A DNA stretch of 5,434 bases from Candidatus Aminicenantota bacterium (GTDB lineage: Bacteria; Acidobacteriota; Aminicenantia; UBA2199): positions 9,288 to 14,721 of the forward strand of contig JAOZTV010000039.1 in assembly GCA_029939015.1 (NCBI GenBank), given 5' to 3'. The translations under genes and the position numbers were made by a program. Positions 1-5,434 of the stretch are shown one piece after another. The stretch's first letter is position 1. Every line of letters begins with the position of its first letter. Under the pieces are notes generated by a model, which saw only the letters and a program-made list of their open reading frames with translations, made no database searches and was not told where the DNA came from.

Positions 1-204
1 TACTTTGTTACAGGCAAATATGGAATAACACTTCCATATCATAGTTTTGTGTCATATTGGCTTGGTGCATGGTATTTTGCCTGGATAGGAGCTCCATTAG
101 CTATATTTGCTAATATAATTGTATCAAAATTTACTGAGGAAACACCTTATGAAATAAGGAAATTCCTAGTAGAACAAGTACACTCAGGTGTAATAAAGTC
201 TTAA
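1..204 (+). CDS. Sodium:solute symporter family transporter, C-terminal fragment (5' end outside window)
   Basis: Frame 1 is open from the first base and ends with TAA at 202-204, giving the last 67 residues of a protein that begins before the window. A tryptophan- and aromatic-rich hydrophobic stretch at about residues 18-42 (containing YWLGAWYFAW and APLAIFANIIVS) looks like the last membrane helix. It is followed by a polar tail with a TEETPYEIRKFLVEQV segment. In the acetate-permease-like branch of the sodium:solute symporter family, the final helix is typically followed by a 'VSLLTPxPxxExxxxVxxVR'-like tail, and this end resembles it. If correct, the protein imports an organic acid or similar solute with sodium across the inner membrane. 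The substrate cannot be told from this fragment, and the family assignment rests on tail resemblance only. A hairpin with a T-run 19 bases after the stop suggests transcription ends here. Confidence 0.6.
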   Translation, partial: YFVTGKYGITLPYHSFVSYWLGAWYFAWIGAPLAIFANIIVSKFTEETPYEIRKFLVEQVHSGVIKS

Positions 205-217
205 AAAAATTAAAAAA

Positions 218-244
218 TGTAGGGGCGAATCTATGTATTCGCCC
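218..244. repeat. GTAGGGGCG-type palindrome, probable dispersed intergenic repeat
   Basis: GTAGGGGCG leads into a perfect inverted repeat: GGGCGAAT at 223-230, loop CTATGT at 231-236, ATTCGCCC at 237-244. The element is much richer in G+C than the surrounding A/T-only sequence, which suggests it did not arise from local drift. Sequences of the form 'TGTAGGGGC...(stem)...GCCC' are, from memory, frequent multi-copy intergenic palindromes in several bacterial genomes. Only one copy lies in this window, so repetition is inferred and not shown here. Confidence 0.5.
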
Positions 245-254
245 AATTCTTTTT
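223..254 (+). terminator. Intrinsic terminator candidate after the symporter gene
   Basis: An 8-bp GC-rich stem (223-230 with 237-244) with a 6-base loop is followed by AATTC and a run of five T at 250-254. The A-run at 212-217 can pair with that T-run around a few mismatched bases, lengthening the stem. The A-rich stretch at 205-217 would read as a U-rich tail on the other strand, so the element could also stop leftward transcripts. The five bases between stem and T-run make it less than ideal as an intrinsic terminator. Confidence 0.5.
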
Positions 255-277
255 ATATAAAATATTGAAAATTATTA

Positions 278-1024
278 ATGAAAAATATTATAAAATTAAG
301 TAAAAACTCATACAAGCTAATTGCTATAATGATAGCAATTTCAATTATTGCTATTATTACAGCTAAAATTTATTATGGAAATATTAATAAATCAGAAGAT
401 CCAAGAACTATCCATATTAGAGAATTATATAAGAAATATACATTATTTGTAAAAAAAAATGATTTTGATAATGCAGTTGTAACATTGGACAAAATTGAAA
501 TTGAATATAAAAAAATTGAACATTATAAAAAATCTTTTGAAATAGGGGTGATTTATACGAATAGAGCTGCTCTTTATCTGACTTTAGCCTTATATCATTC
601 TCCTGAAGAAATTGAAAAGCAGAGTAATTTAAATATTTCTGAAAAATTATTAAATACAAGTCTAATTTACTATAAAGAATGGGAAAATAAATATAAAAAT
701 TTGTCAAAGCCTGAATTGTCTAAGCTTATAATAAATGATTTTGAAGACATTAAAAAAAACAAGAATGTAATAATTAAAAAAAGAGTTGAAGATATAAAAC
801 TTGCTATAAATGAAATAAATAGAAGAACCTCTGTAACCTATACAAACCTTGGAATAGTTAAAAGACATCAAAAAAAATTTAAAGAAGCAATTGAATATTA
901 TCAAAATGCAATTAAACTCTGGAAAGAAAATTTCACAGCAAAGAATAATTTAAGAGTTTTATTAGGAAAAGAACCACAAAAAAGAGGCTTAATCGAAAAA
1001 ATGTTTCCAAAAGATAGAAATTAA
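278..1024 (+). CDS. Membrane-anchored TPR-repeat protein of unknown function
   Basis: This 248-residue protein has a short basic N-terminus, one hydrophobic helix at about residues 12-31 (LIAIMIAISIIAIIT core) and then a charged, lysine-rich helical body. I read the hydrophobic segment as an uncleaved signal anchor, which would place the body in the periplasm. Residues 185-218 form one good 34-residue tetratricopeptide repeat: Tyr188, Leu191, Gly192, Ala204, Tyr208 and Ala211 sit at consensus positions 4, 7, 8, 20, 24 and 27. A weaker repeat may cover about 47-80 (Ala66 at position 20), and 92-105 looks like another repeat helix. TPRs are protein-binding scaffolds, and no catalytic motif is seen. 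The ATG at 278 is used because it precedes the hydrophobic helix. No clear Shine-Dalgarno lies before it (the upstream bases are A/T only). It lies 33 bases past the hairpin at 223-244 and ends one base from the oppositely oriented acylphosphatase gene. Partner and role are unknown. Confidence 0.85.
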   Translation: MKNIIKLSKNSYKLIAIMIAISIIAIITAKIYYGNINKSEDPRTIHIRELYKKYTLFVKKNDFDNAVVTLDKIEIEYKKIEHYKKSFEIGVIYTNRAALYLTLALYHSPEEIEKQSNLNISEKLLNTSLIYYKEWENKYKNLSKPELSKLIINDFEDIKKNKNVIIKKRVEDIKLAINEINRRTSVTYTNLGIVKRHQKKFKEAIEYYQNAIKLWKENFTAKNNLRVLLGKEPQKRGLIEKMFPKDRN

Positions 1025-1025
1025 A

Positions 1026-1295
1026 CTATCCAATGATTTTAAACCCAAGATATGGAAAATTTTCAATTTCTGTTATATTTATCTGCTCTACTATTGAATG
1101 AGAAGAACCCTTATACAAATAAGCTTCAAACAATGCTAGTGGTCCTTCATCGCTTTGTGCAATTTCTTTAACTGTTCCATTTATAAGGTTTTTTACTGTA
1201 CCAATGACCCCAAGTTTATCCGCTGAGTCTTTAACAAAATATCTATATGCAACTCCCTGAACTTTTCCATTGATAATAAATTGTTTTGTTATCAT
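1026..1295 (-). CDS. acyP: Acylphosphatase
   Basis: The 89-residue length is typical of the acylphosphatase family, small cytoplasmic enzymes that hydrolyse carboxyl-phosphate bonds such as those in acetyl phosphate or 1,3-bisphosphoglycerate. The first signature is at residues 8-18 (INGKVQGVAYR) and supplies the phosphate-binding loop with Arg18. The second is at 32-42 (GTVKNLINGTV) and supplies Asn36, which orients the catalytic water. The Arg-to-Asn spacing of 18 residues matches that of well-studied family members. Two positions deviate mildly: Tyr17 where Phe or Met is usual, and Thr33 where an aromatic is usual. The ATG overlaps the lipA stop codon in an ATGA arrangement, and the only upstream purine stretch (AAAGAGA, about 11 bases before the start) is a weak ribosome site, so coupled translation from lipA is likely. 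It is the last gene of the leftward cluster. The physiological substrate is not evident, and no functional link to lipoylation is established. Confidence 0.93.
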   Translation of the reverse strand: MITKQFIINGKVQGVAYRYFVKDSADKLGVIGTVKNLINGTVKEIAQSDEGPLALFEAYLYKGSSHSIVEQINITEIENFPYLGFKIIG

Positions 1296-2170
1296 AATTT
1301 AATTGTCTCTTTATACATATTCTCAGCTTTATAAGAGCTTCTTACAAATGGGCCTGATTCGATTGCTTTAAATCCTTTTTTTAAGCCAATATCTTTTAAT
1401 TGAGCAAATTCTTCAGGAGTATAGTATTTTTCAACTTGTATGTTCTTTGATGTAGGTTGGAGGTATTGTCCAATTGTAAGTAGTTGAACTCCATTTAGTA
1501 AAAGGTCATCAAATAGTTCATCAAGTTCTTCCTTTGTTTCTCCTAAGCCAACCATTATACCTGATTTTACTGTAAAATTTTGAGATCTGGCATATTTTAA
1601 AACACTCATTGAAATATCATAGTTATTTGGTTCTCTGTTTAATTTTGAATAAAGTGATCTTACAGTTTCAATATTATGATTTAATACATCAGGTTTTGCA
1701 TTGAGTACTTTATCTATATCTACTGTCTTGCCTTTAAAATCAGGTATTAACACTTCAATTAAGAGCTTCGGTTTTGTGTCCTTTAATTTTTTTATAATAT
1801 TTGAAAAATGTTTGGCACCACCATCATTAAGATCATCTCTGGTAACAGAAGTGATTACAGCATATTTTAATTGCATGAGTTCAACCATCTCTAATAATTT
1901 ATCAGCTTCATTATCGTCTAATGGCGTACAAATACCATTGGGAACTGAACAGAATAAACAGTTTCTTGAGCAGATGTTTCCCATAATGAGAAATGTTGCA
2001 TGATTATTATTCCAACATTCTCCCATATTTGGACATTTAGCATCCTGGCATATTGTATGGAGATTCTTATTCTCCAATTCTTTTTTTAGTTTAAAAAGTT
2101 CTGAACCGGATGGCATTTTCATTCTTAACCATCCGGGTTTAGGTTGTCTTATAGATTTATTTATTGACAC
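1292..2170 (-). CDS. lipA: Lipoyl synthase (radical SAM)
   Basis: LipA inserts two sulfur atoms into octanoyl groups carried on lipoyl domains (E2 subunits, glycine cleavage H protein), making the lipoyl cofactor in the cytoplasm. The 292-residue protein has all family hallmarks: the KPGWLRMKMPSG entry motif at residues 11-22, the auxiliary iron-sulfur cluster cysteines Cys41, Cys46 and Cys52 (CxxxxCxxxxxC), the radical SAM cysteines Cys67, Cys71 and Cys74 (CxxxCxxC), and the C-terminal RSSY motif at 277-280, whose serine binds the sacrificial auxiliary cluster. Segments such as TSVTRDDLNDGGA, LNHNIETV and GLGET are also characteristic. The start is GTG at 2170-2168: the conserved KPGWLR region requires a start upstream of it, and an in-frame TAA (the stop of the upstream gene) lies only two codons before this GTG. 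There is no Shine-Dalgarno, so initiation probably depends on ribosomes finishing the upstream chaperone gene six bases away. No lipB or lplA is in the window, so the source of the octanoyl substrate is not visible here. Confidence 0.97.
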   Translation of the reverse strand: MSINKSIRQPKPGWLRMKMPSGSELFKLKKELENKNLHTICQDAKCPNMGECWNNNHATFLIMGNICSRNCLFCSVPNGICTPLDDNEADKLLEMVELMQLKYAVITSVTRDDLNDGGAKHFSNIIKKLKDTKPKLLIEVLIPDFKGKTVDIDKVLNAKPDVLNHNIETVRSLYSKLNREPNNYDISMSVLKYARSQNFTVKSGIMVGLGETKEELDELFDDLLLNGVQLLTIGQYLQPTSKNIQVEKYYTPEEFAQLKDIGLKKGFKAIESGPFVRSSYKAENMYKETIKL

Positions 2171-2176
2171 GGGTAT

Positions 2177-4060
2177 TTATTTAGTGTCTTTTTGTTTTAA
2201 AAGATCTGTAACTAAATCTGCATTCATTTTTAATTTTTCCTGTTTTTGGTACTGGTCAATTTTGGCTACTAAAAAATTTTGCCAATCCATATTTGTTTTT
2301 AATTTTAATGAATTATTATAAAATTCAGTCCTTTCTTTTTTGAAATTTTCATTATTTGTGATATTTTTTGACTTCAATACTACAACTACAGCAGTATTCT
2401 TATACATAATAGGAGCAGAATAAACCCCTGGTTCTAAAGAAAAAATTGTATTATCAAGCCCTGCTCTTTCCGGGAAATATAATAGCCTATTACCTCTTCT
2501 ATATTTAAAAGTGTCAACAATCAGCTTTTGTTCATCAAGATATTTCTTGATTTCATCCTTATCTTTTAATCTATTTAATTCCTTTGTTATTATTGGGGAG
2601 TTACTTTTTAATAGATCAGATTTTTTTTCTCTTATTAAATCTTTGTTAACTTTATCTTTAACTAGATCAAGCTTTTCAATTCCAGCTTTTTTAATTTTTA
2701 AACATTTTACCACACCAAAATTTTGTTTTGTGTTTTGGATTAGCTCAATAGTATCAGATATACCATTTTCTTTTAATGTGAATAATTTATTGGATAAAGT
2801 GGATGATTCATCAATACCTGCAATTATTTGGTCTTTTTTTACAAAATTGGTAGTTTTTATTATTAGACCTTCTAATTTAATTTTGTTTATATCTTCCTCT
2901 TTTTTTAATTTGTCCAAAACAGTTGAGATTTTTTGTTTTGCAATTAATTTAATCTTAGCTGGTTCAAGCTTATCTTTAATAATATTTTTAACTAGTGATA
3001 GTGGCTTTGTTTTTTCATCTGATTTTTCAATAATATGTAATATTGAAATACTTTTTCCCGTATAAATAAGGTCTGAAATTTGACTAACATCCATTCCTCT
3101 TGCAATTTTTCTTTCTTTTGTAATTAATTTTGCAAGATCAAATCCCCAGTCGCCTCCAACAGTGCTCTTTTCGTCTTGGGAAAATTCCTTTGCTTTTTGT
3201 GCGAAATTCTTTACTGTAAGATGTTTTTTAATATCTTTTGCAAGAGCTTCAATATCTTGTTTGTTTTTCTTTGTATAATTTAGGAATATTCTTGCAATTC
3301 TGATTTGTTCCTTCTTCTGAAATTGGGTTTTGTTCTTAATATAGTATTCTTCTATTTCTTTATCACTTATAAGACTATCTTTTTTTATTGCATTAATATC
3401 AATAGAAACAACTAATCCTTTTCTTGTTTCAGGTGCAAAATATTTATTTTTATTTTTATCGTAGTAGTCTTTTCTTTCTTTATCTGTAATACTAATCTCA
3501 TCCTTTATCCATTCGGGCGAGATTTTAATAAATTCTATATCTGCAAAATCCCTTGCTTTATGGAATTTTTTTGATAATATCTTTTCATTAATAACCTGTC
3601 CACTATTTACAAAATTAATGTATTTCTTTGGTAAAACAAAAAATCTTTTTAAGAAAGTTTCAAATGATCTTATATTAATATTATTTCTTGATAAAAAAGA
3701 TCTATATTGATCCATACCTATAAAGACACCCTTATATTGAAAGAGATCAAATATCTGTGAGTTAAGTTCCTCGTCTGATACCGTCATTTCAACTTTTTTT
3801 GCTTCATTGCTCAAAATAGCATTTTGTTTAAGCATTTCTAAAGTTTGTGGATTAGACCATTTGAATAAAGTTTGATAATACTTGAAATCCTGCATTGTAA
3901 CTGTTTCACTATCAATAGACATTAGATAGCTTTTATGATCGTCGCCTATAGCATCTGTTCCCATTCCCCATTCTACAAAAATAAATCCTACAAAAGCTAA
4001 AATCACAAGCCATAGTGTCCAGGATAAAGTTTTTAAATTACTTCTCATACTGCGTAACAT
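2177..4060 (-). CDS. PpiD/SurA-like membrane-anchored peptidyl-prolyl isomerase family chaperone
   Basis: At 627 residues this is close in length to E. coli PpiD (about 623), an inner-membrane-anchored chaperone facing the periplasm near the Sec translocon. Residues 1-11 are basic and 12-31 form a single membrane helix (WTLWLVILAFVGFIFVEW core), giving N-in/C-out topology. Residues about 45-190 match the helical SurA-type N-terminal region. Residues about 250-347 are a parvulin-like rotamase domain, recognised by RIARIFL, FSQDEKSTVGGDWGF at 293-307 and the closing ILHIIEK. About 390-565 contains a second degenerate domain with a parvulin-like ending (TIFSLEPGVYSAPI, then VVVVLK), followed by a helical tail. 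The histidine usually found in the first parvulin strand ('HIL') appears to be Arg257, while the last-strand His342 is present, so isomerase activity may be lost and chaperone function retained. The start is the ATG at 4060, which has an excellent GGAGG seven bases upstream; an alternative Met5 is less well placed. It follows the kinase gene by 24 bases and precedes lipA by six. Confidence 0.85.
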   Translation of the reverse strand: MLRSMRSNLKTLSWTLWLVILAFVGFIFVEWGMGTDAIGDDHKSYLMSIDSETVTMQDFKYYQTLFKWSNPQTLEMLKQNAILSNEAKKVEMTVSDEELNSQIFDLFQYKGVFIGMDQYRSFLSRNNINIRSFETFLKRFFVLPKKYINFVNSGQVINEKILSKKFHKARDFADIEFIKISPEWIKDEISITDKERKDYYDKNKNKYFAPETRKGLVVSIDINAIKKDSLISDKEIEEYYIKNKTQFQKKEQIRIARIFLNYTKKNKQDIEALAKDIKKHLTVKNFAQKAKEFSQDEKSTVGGDWGFDLAKLITKERKIARGMDVSQISDLIYTGKSISILHIIEKSDEKTKPLSLVKNIIKDKLEPAKIKLIAKQKISTVLDKLKKEEDINKIKLEGLIIKTTNFVKKDQIIAGIDESSTLSNKLFTLKENGISDTIELIQNTKQNFGVVKCLKIKKAGIEKLDLVKDKVNKDLIREKKSDLLKSNSPIITKELNRLKDKDEIKKYLDEQKLIVDTFKYRRGNRLLYFPERAGLDNTIFSLEPGVYSAPIMYKNTAVVVVLKSKNITNNENFKKERTEFYNNSLKLKTNMDWQNFLVAKIDQYQKQEKLKMNADLVTDLLKQKDTK

Positions 4061-4066
4061 ATTAAA

Positions 4067-4073
4067 TCCTCCG
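4067..4073 (-). promoter_or_regulatory. Strong Shine-Dalgarno for the PpiD-like gene
   Basis: On the minus strand the sequence reads CGGAGGA, with GGAGG seven bases before the ATG at 4060. This is the only textbook ribosome binding site in the window. It fixes Met1 as the start and suggests the chaperone is translated better than its operon neighbours, whose start regions have weak or no such site. Confidence 0.85.
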
Positions 4074-4084
4074 TTTGTTCGTTT

Positions 4085-5239
4085 TTAAGAAAGTTTAATT
4101 GGTAGTTTAATTGTAATAGTACCACCTTTGTCATTATTACTTGCTTCTATGATACCACTATGTTCATTTATCATATTATAAGCAATTGACAATCCTATTC
4201 CTTTCTTTTTTGTTCTACTTTTAGTGGTATAGAAAGGATCAAAAACTTTTTCAATGTCATCAAATCCTCCGCCATTATCGCTAACGTTTATTATAACATA
4301 CTTTTTGTCTTTTGATTCACTTAATTCTATTTTTATTTCACCATTTATAATATTATTGCCATCTATTGCTTCAAGAGCATTTTCGCAAATGCCTTCAAAA
4401 ACAAGCCAAATAGAAAAATGATTTGCATGTATCATCAAGCTTTTATTAATATCATTTATGCTACACTCAATATTAATATAAATATGTTTTTTGTTAAAAA
4501 CTTTTATGAATTTTTCAAAAAAATTTAATAGATTAATGTCGAGTTTTGTATGATCAGGGCCAGGGTTTAATAGATTGAGTTCTTTAACAATAGATTTTAT
4601 TCTTAAGGCTTGCTTTCTAATACTCAAATGTTTTTCTTTTGCATAGTCTGGTATGTTGTTTTTTAACTCAATCAAATCAAGATGACCAATTATACCTGTA
4701 AGAGGGTTATTTATCTCATGAGCAAAACCAGAAACAATTGCCGACAATGATTTCTGCTTTTCAGATTGGAGTCGGTTTAGTTGAGATTTTTTCAATTTTT
4801 CCATAGTTTCATGAAGTTGTAGATTTGTATCATTGAGGTTTTTTGTTCTTCTTTCAATGATTGTCTCTAAATCTTTTTGGTTTTTTTCAATAGTTTTAAT
4901 AGATAATTCAAGACTTTTTGCCATTTCATTAAAGTTTCTTGTTAATTTTATATCTTGGTTGTTTTCCTCATCTATTCTATAAGATAGATTTCCGTGTGTG
5001 AGTTGATTGAATGCATTTTTAAGTTCGATTAGAGGTGCTTGTACATTTTTTAATTGTGTACTGTTAATTGTTATTGTATATATAAAAACTATAAAAAAAA
5101 TTAAAATTAGTAATACTAGCGTTGCAATTAATGAATTTGCAAAAATCATATTTGTAATTAAAGATATTAATATTATAAGAAAAGCAATTAAAACAGATTG
5201 AATAAACAACAAATAATTAAAATTTTTAGTATTTTTCAT
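4085..5239 (-). CDS. Membrane sensor histidine kinase with HAMP domain (NtrB/ZraS-like core)
   Basis: The 384-residue protein has two membrane helices at about residues 9-30 and 37-57 with only a few residues between them, so there is essentially no periplasmic sensor domain. A HAMP linker (about 58-112, with the NxLTHGNLSYRI-type segment at 78-89) and a coiled coil (about 112-160, including ERRTKNLNDTNLQL) lead to the kinase core. The H box is GFAHEINNPL at 171-180 with phospho-acceptor His174. The ATPase domain shows ENALEA at 286-291 (N box, Asn287), DNGGGF at 321-326 (G1), VFDPFYTTK at 332-340 (F box) and KKGIGLSIA at 345-353 (G2), all intact. It should autophosphorylate and pass phosphate to a response regulator, but none is encoded here, so the signal and target are unknown. 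The ATG at 5239 lies directly before the first helix; the upstream AGAAAT is a poor ribosome site. It is the first gene of the leftward cluster, followed after 24 bases by the PpiD-like gene. Confidence 0.92.
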   Translation of the reverse strand: MKNTKNFNYLLFIQSVLIAFLIILISLITNMIFANSLIATLVLLILIFFIVFIYTITINSTQLKNVQAPLIELKNAFNQLTHGNLSYRIDEENNQDIKLTRNFNEMAKSLELSIKTIEKNQKDLETIIERRTKNLNDTNLQLHETMEKLKKSQLNRLQSEKQKSLSAIVSGFAHEINNPLTGIIGHLDLIELKNNIPDYAKEKHLSIRKQALRIKSIVKELNLLNPGPDHTKLDINLLNFFEKFIKVFNKKHIYINIECSINDINKSLMIHANHFSIWLVFEGICENALEAIDGNNIINGEIKIELSESKDKKYVIINVSDNGGGFDDIEKVFDPFYTTKSRTKKKGIGLSIAYNMINEHSGIIEASNNDKGGTITIKLPIKLS

Positions 5240-5256
5240 TTAATTTCTATTTGATT

Positions 5257-5285
5257 ATTTTATATTAAAAAGAGATAGATTTCAA
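5257..5285 (-). promoter_or_regulatory. Candidate sigma-70 promoter for the kinase-chaperone-lipA-acyP operon
   Basis: On the minus strand, TTGAAA at 5285-5280 and TAAAAT at 5262-5257 are each one base from consensus and separated by 17 bases. The predicted start is near 5250, giving a leader of only about 11 bases before the kinase ATG. An alternative is TTAACA at 5315-5310 with TATTAT at 5294-5289, but its spacer is only 15 bases. In such A/T-rich sequence chance matches are common, so the choice is tentative. Confidence 0.35.
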
Positions 5286-5340
5286 GGTATAATAATGTTT
5301 TTTGAATATTGTTAAAATGTTGGATAAAAAAAGTTTTAAT

Positions 5341-5400
5341 AAAAAAAATTTTTTTTAGAATAAACGTTGACAATTTAGTATAGTGATGTATAATAGGGGA
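5341..5400 (+). promoter_or_regulatory. Very strong sigma-70 promoter with UP-like A/T tract, reading out of the window
   Basis: The -35 is TTGACA at 5367-5372 and the -10 is TATAAT at 5389-5394, both perfect consensus with a 16-base spacer. The predicted start is about 5401. An A8T8 tract at 5341-5356, followed by A/T-rich sequence to 5364, covers about -60 to -38, the position where the alpha-subunit C-terminal domain binds UP elements. The segment between -10 and start, AGGGGA, is G-rich, as in discriminators of stringently controlled stable RNA promoters. Together these point to a highly expressed rightward transcript, probably a structural RNA. It points away from the kinase operon and starts roughly 150 bases from that operon's candidate promoter. 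Confidence 0.78.
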
Positions 5401-5434
5401 GTTTTTCGGCGGTGCTGGGAATAGGGATTTTTGA
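5395..5434 (+). other. Start of an unidentified transcript cut by the window edge
   Basis: The last 40 bases switch abruptly from A/T-only sequence to a G-rich stretch containing GGGGAG, CGGCGGTGCTGGG and ATAGGG. The change begins just after the -10 box, as expected if a structured RNA starts near 5401. The segment is too short to assign to any RNA family. A GTG at 5412 opens a reading frame to the window edge with a GGAG ten bases upstream, but that GGAG would lie at or before the predicted transcript start, so a protein-coding start here is less likely. Confidence 0.3.

Noticed and set aside
417..904. Two leftward open frames (707-417 and 904-704) inside the TPR gene
   Set aside because: They are antisense shadows of a lysine/asparagine-rich coding sequence, with Phe/Tyr/Ile-rich translations, no ribosome sites and no recognisable domain.
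1701..2003. Rightward 100-residue open frame opposite lipA
   Set aside because: It lies wholly within the highly conserved lipA coding region on the other strand. Its translation is Ser/Phe-rich with no motif.
2511..3065. Rightward 184-residue open frame opposite the PpiD-like gene
   Set aside because: The repeated Phe-Ser-rich composition is what the antisense of Lys/Glu-rich codons gives. The minus-strand frame shows domain structure and a strong ribosome site.
5007..5201. Rightward 64-residue open frame opposite the kinase N-terminus
   Set aside because: It overlaps the kinase membrane helices on the other strand and has no independent support.
5265..5293. Second rightward promoter: TTAAAA at 5265-5270 and TATAAT at 5288-5293, 17 bases apart
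   Set aside because: The -10 is perfect but the -35 matches only four of six bases in A/T-only sequence, and no gene starts shortly downstream. The promoter at 5367-5394 is far better.
5341..5356. A8T8 palindrome read as a terminator or hairpin
   Set aside because: An A8T8 palindrome has no loop and no GC-rich stem. Its position at about -60 to -45 from the predicted start fits an UP element better.
5412..5434. Possible protein start (GTG) reading off the right edge
   Set aside because: Only seven complete codons are visible. The candidate ribosome site would lie at or upstream of the predicted transcript start, so it is not supported as a gene.
1..5434. CRISPR array, tRNA, insertion sequence or defence system
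   Set aside because: I saw no regularly spaced direct repeats, cloverleaf with anticodon arm, transposase or terminal inverted repeats on either strand. The genes are housekeeping and envelope types.

Overview
The window is strongly A+T-rich, and its protein-coding content is bacterial. A membrane-anchored PpiD-type periplasmic chaperone indicates a cell envelope with a periplasm, so a Gram-negative (diderm) bacterium is the most likely source. The low G+C content and the GTAGGGGCG-type palindrome in one intergenic space recall repeats I remember from deltaproteobacterial and related anaerobe genomes. That taxonomic hint is weak, and I do not name a genus.

Left part, + strand. Positions 1-204 are the C-terminal end of a membrane transporter that resembles the sodium:solute symporter (acetate-permease-like) family. 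A 73-base spacer follows, holding a perfect 8-bp hairpin with a T-run that can act as terminator and also looks like a dispersed repeat. Next is 278-1024, a small membrane-anchored TPR protein of unknown function.

Middle and right, - strand. Four genes read leftward as a tight cluster: a membrane histidine kinase (5239-4085), a PpiD/SurA-like chaperone (4060-2177), lipoyl synthase lipA (2170-1292) and an acylphosphatase (1295-1026). Gaps are 24 bases, 6 bases and a 4-base ATGA overlap, so they are very probably one transcript with translational coupling. The last gene ends tail-to-tail with the TPR gene, with one base between the two stop codons.

Right edge. The 195 bases upstream of the kinase hold a candidate leftward promoter for the operon. 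They also hold, facing the other way, a near-ideal sigma-70 promoter: an A8T8 tract in the UP-element position, TTGACA, a 16-base spacer, TATAAT and a G-rich discriminator. This architecture is typical of stable RNA genes, but the transcript leaves the window about 34 bases after the predicted start and I could not identify it.

Functionally, the operon mixes envelope signalling (kinase), envelope protein folding (PpiD-like) and central cofactor assembly (LipA). No response regulator, lipB or lipoylated enzyme is present in the window. I see no CRISPR array, tRNA, rRNA body, insertion sequence or phage gene. The window looks like ordinary chromosomal sequence rather than a defence or mobile island.
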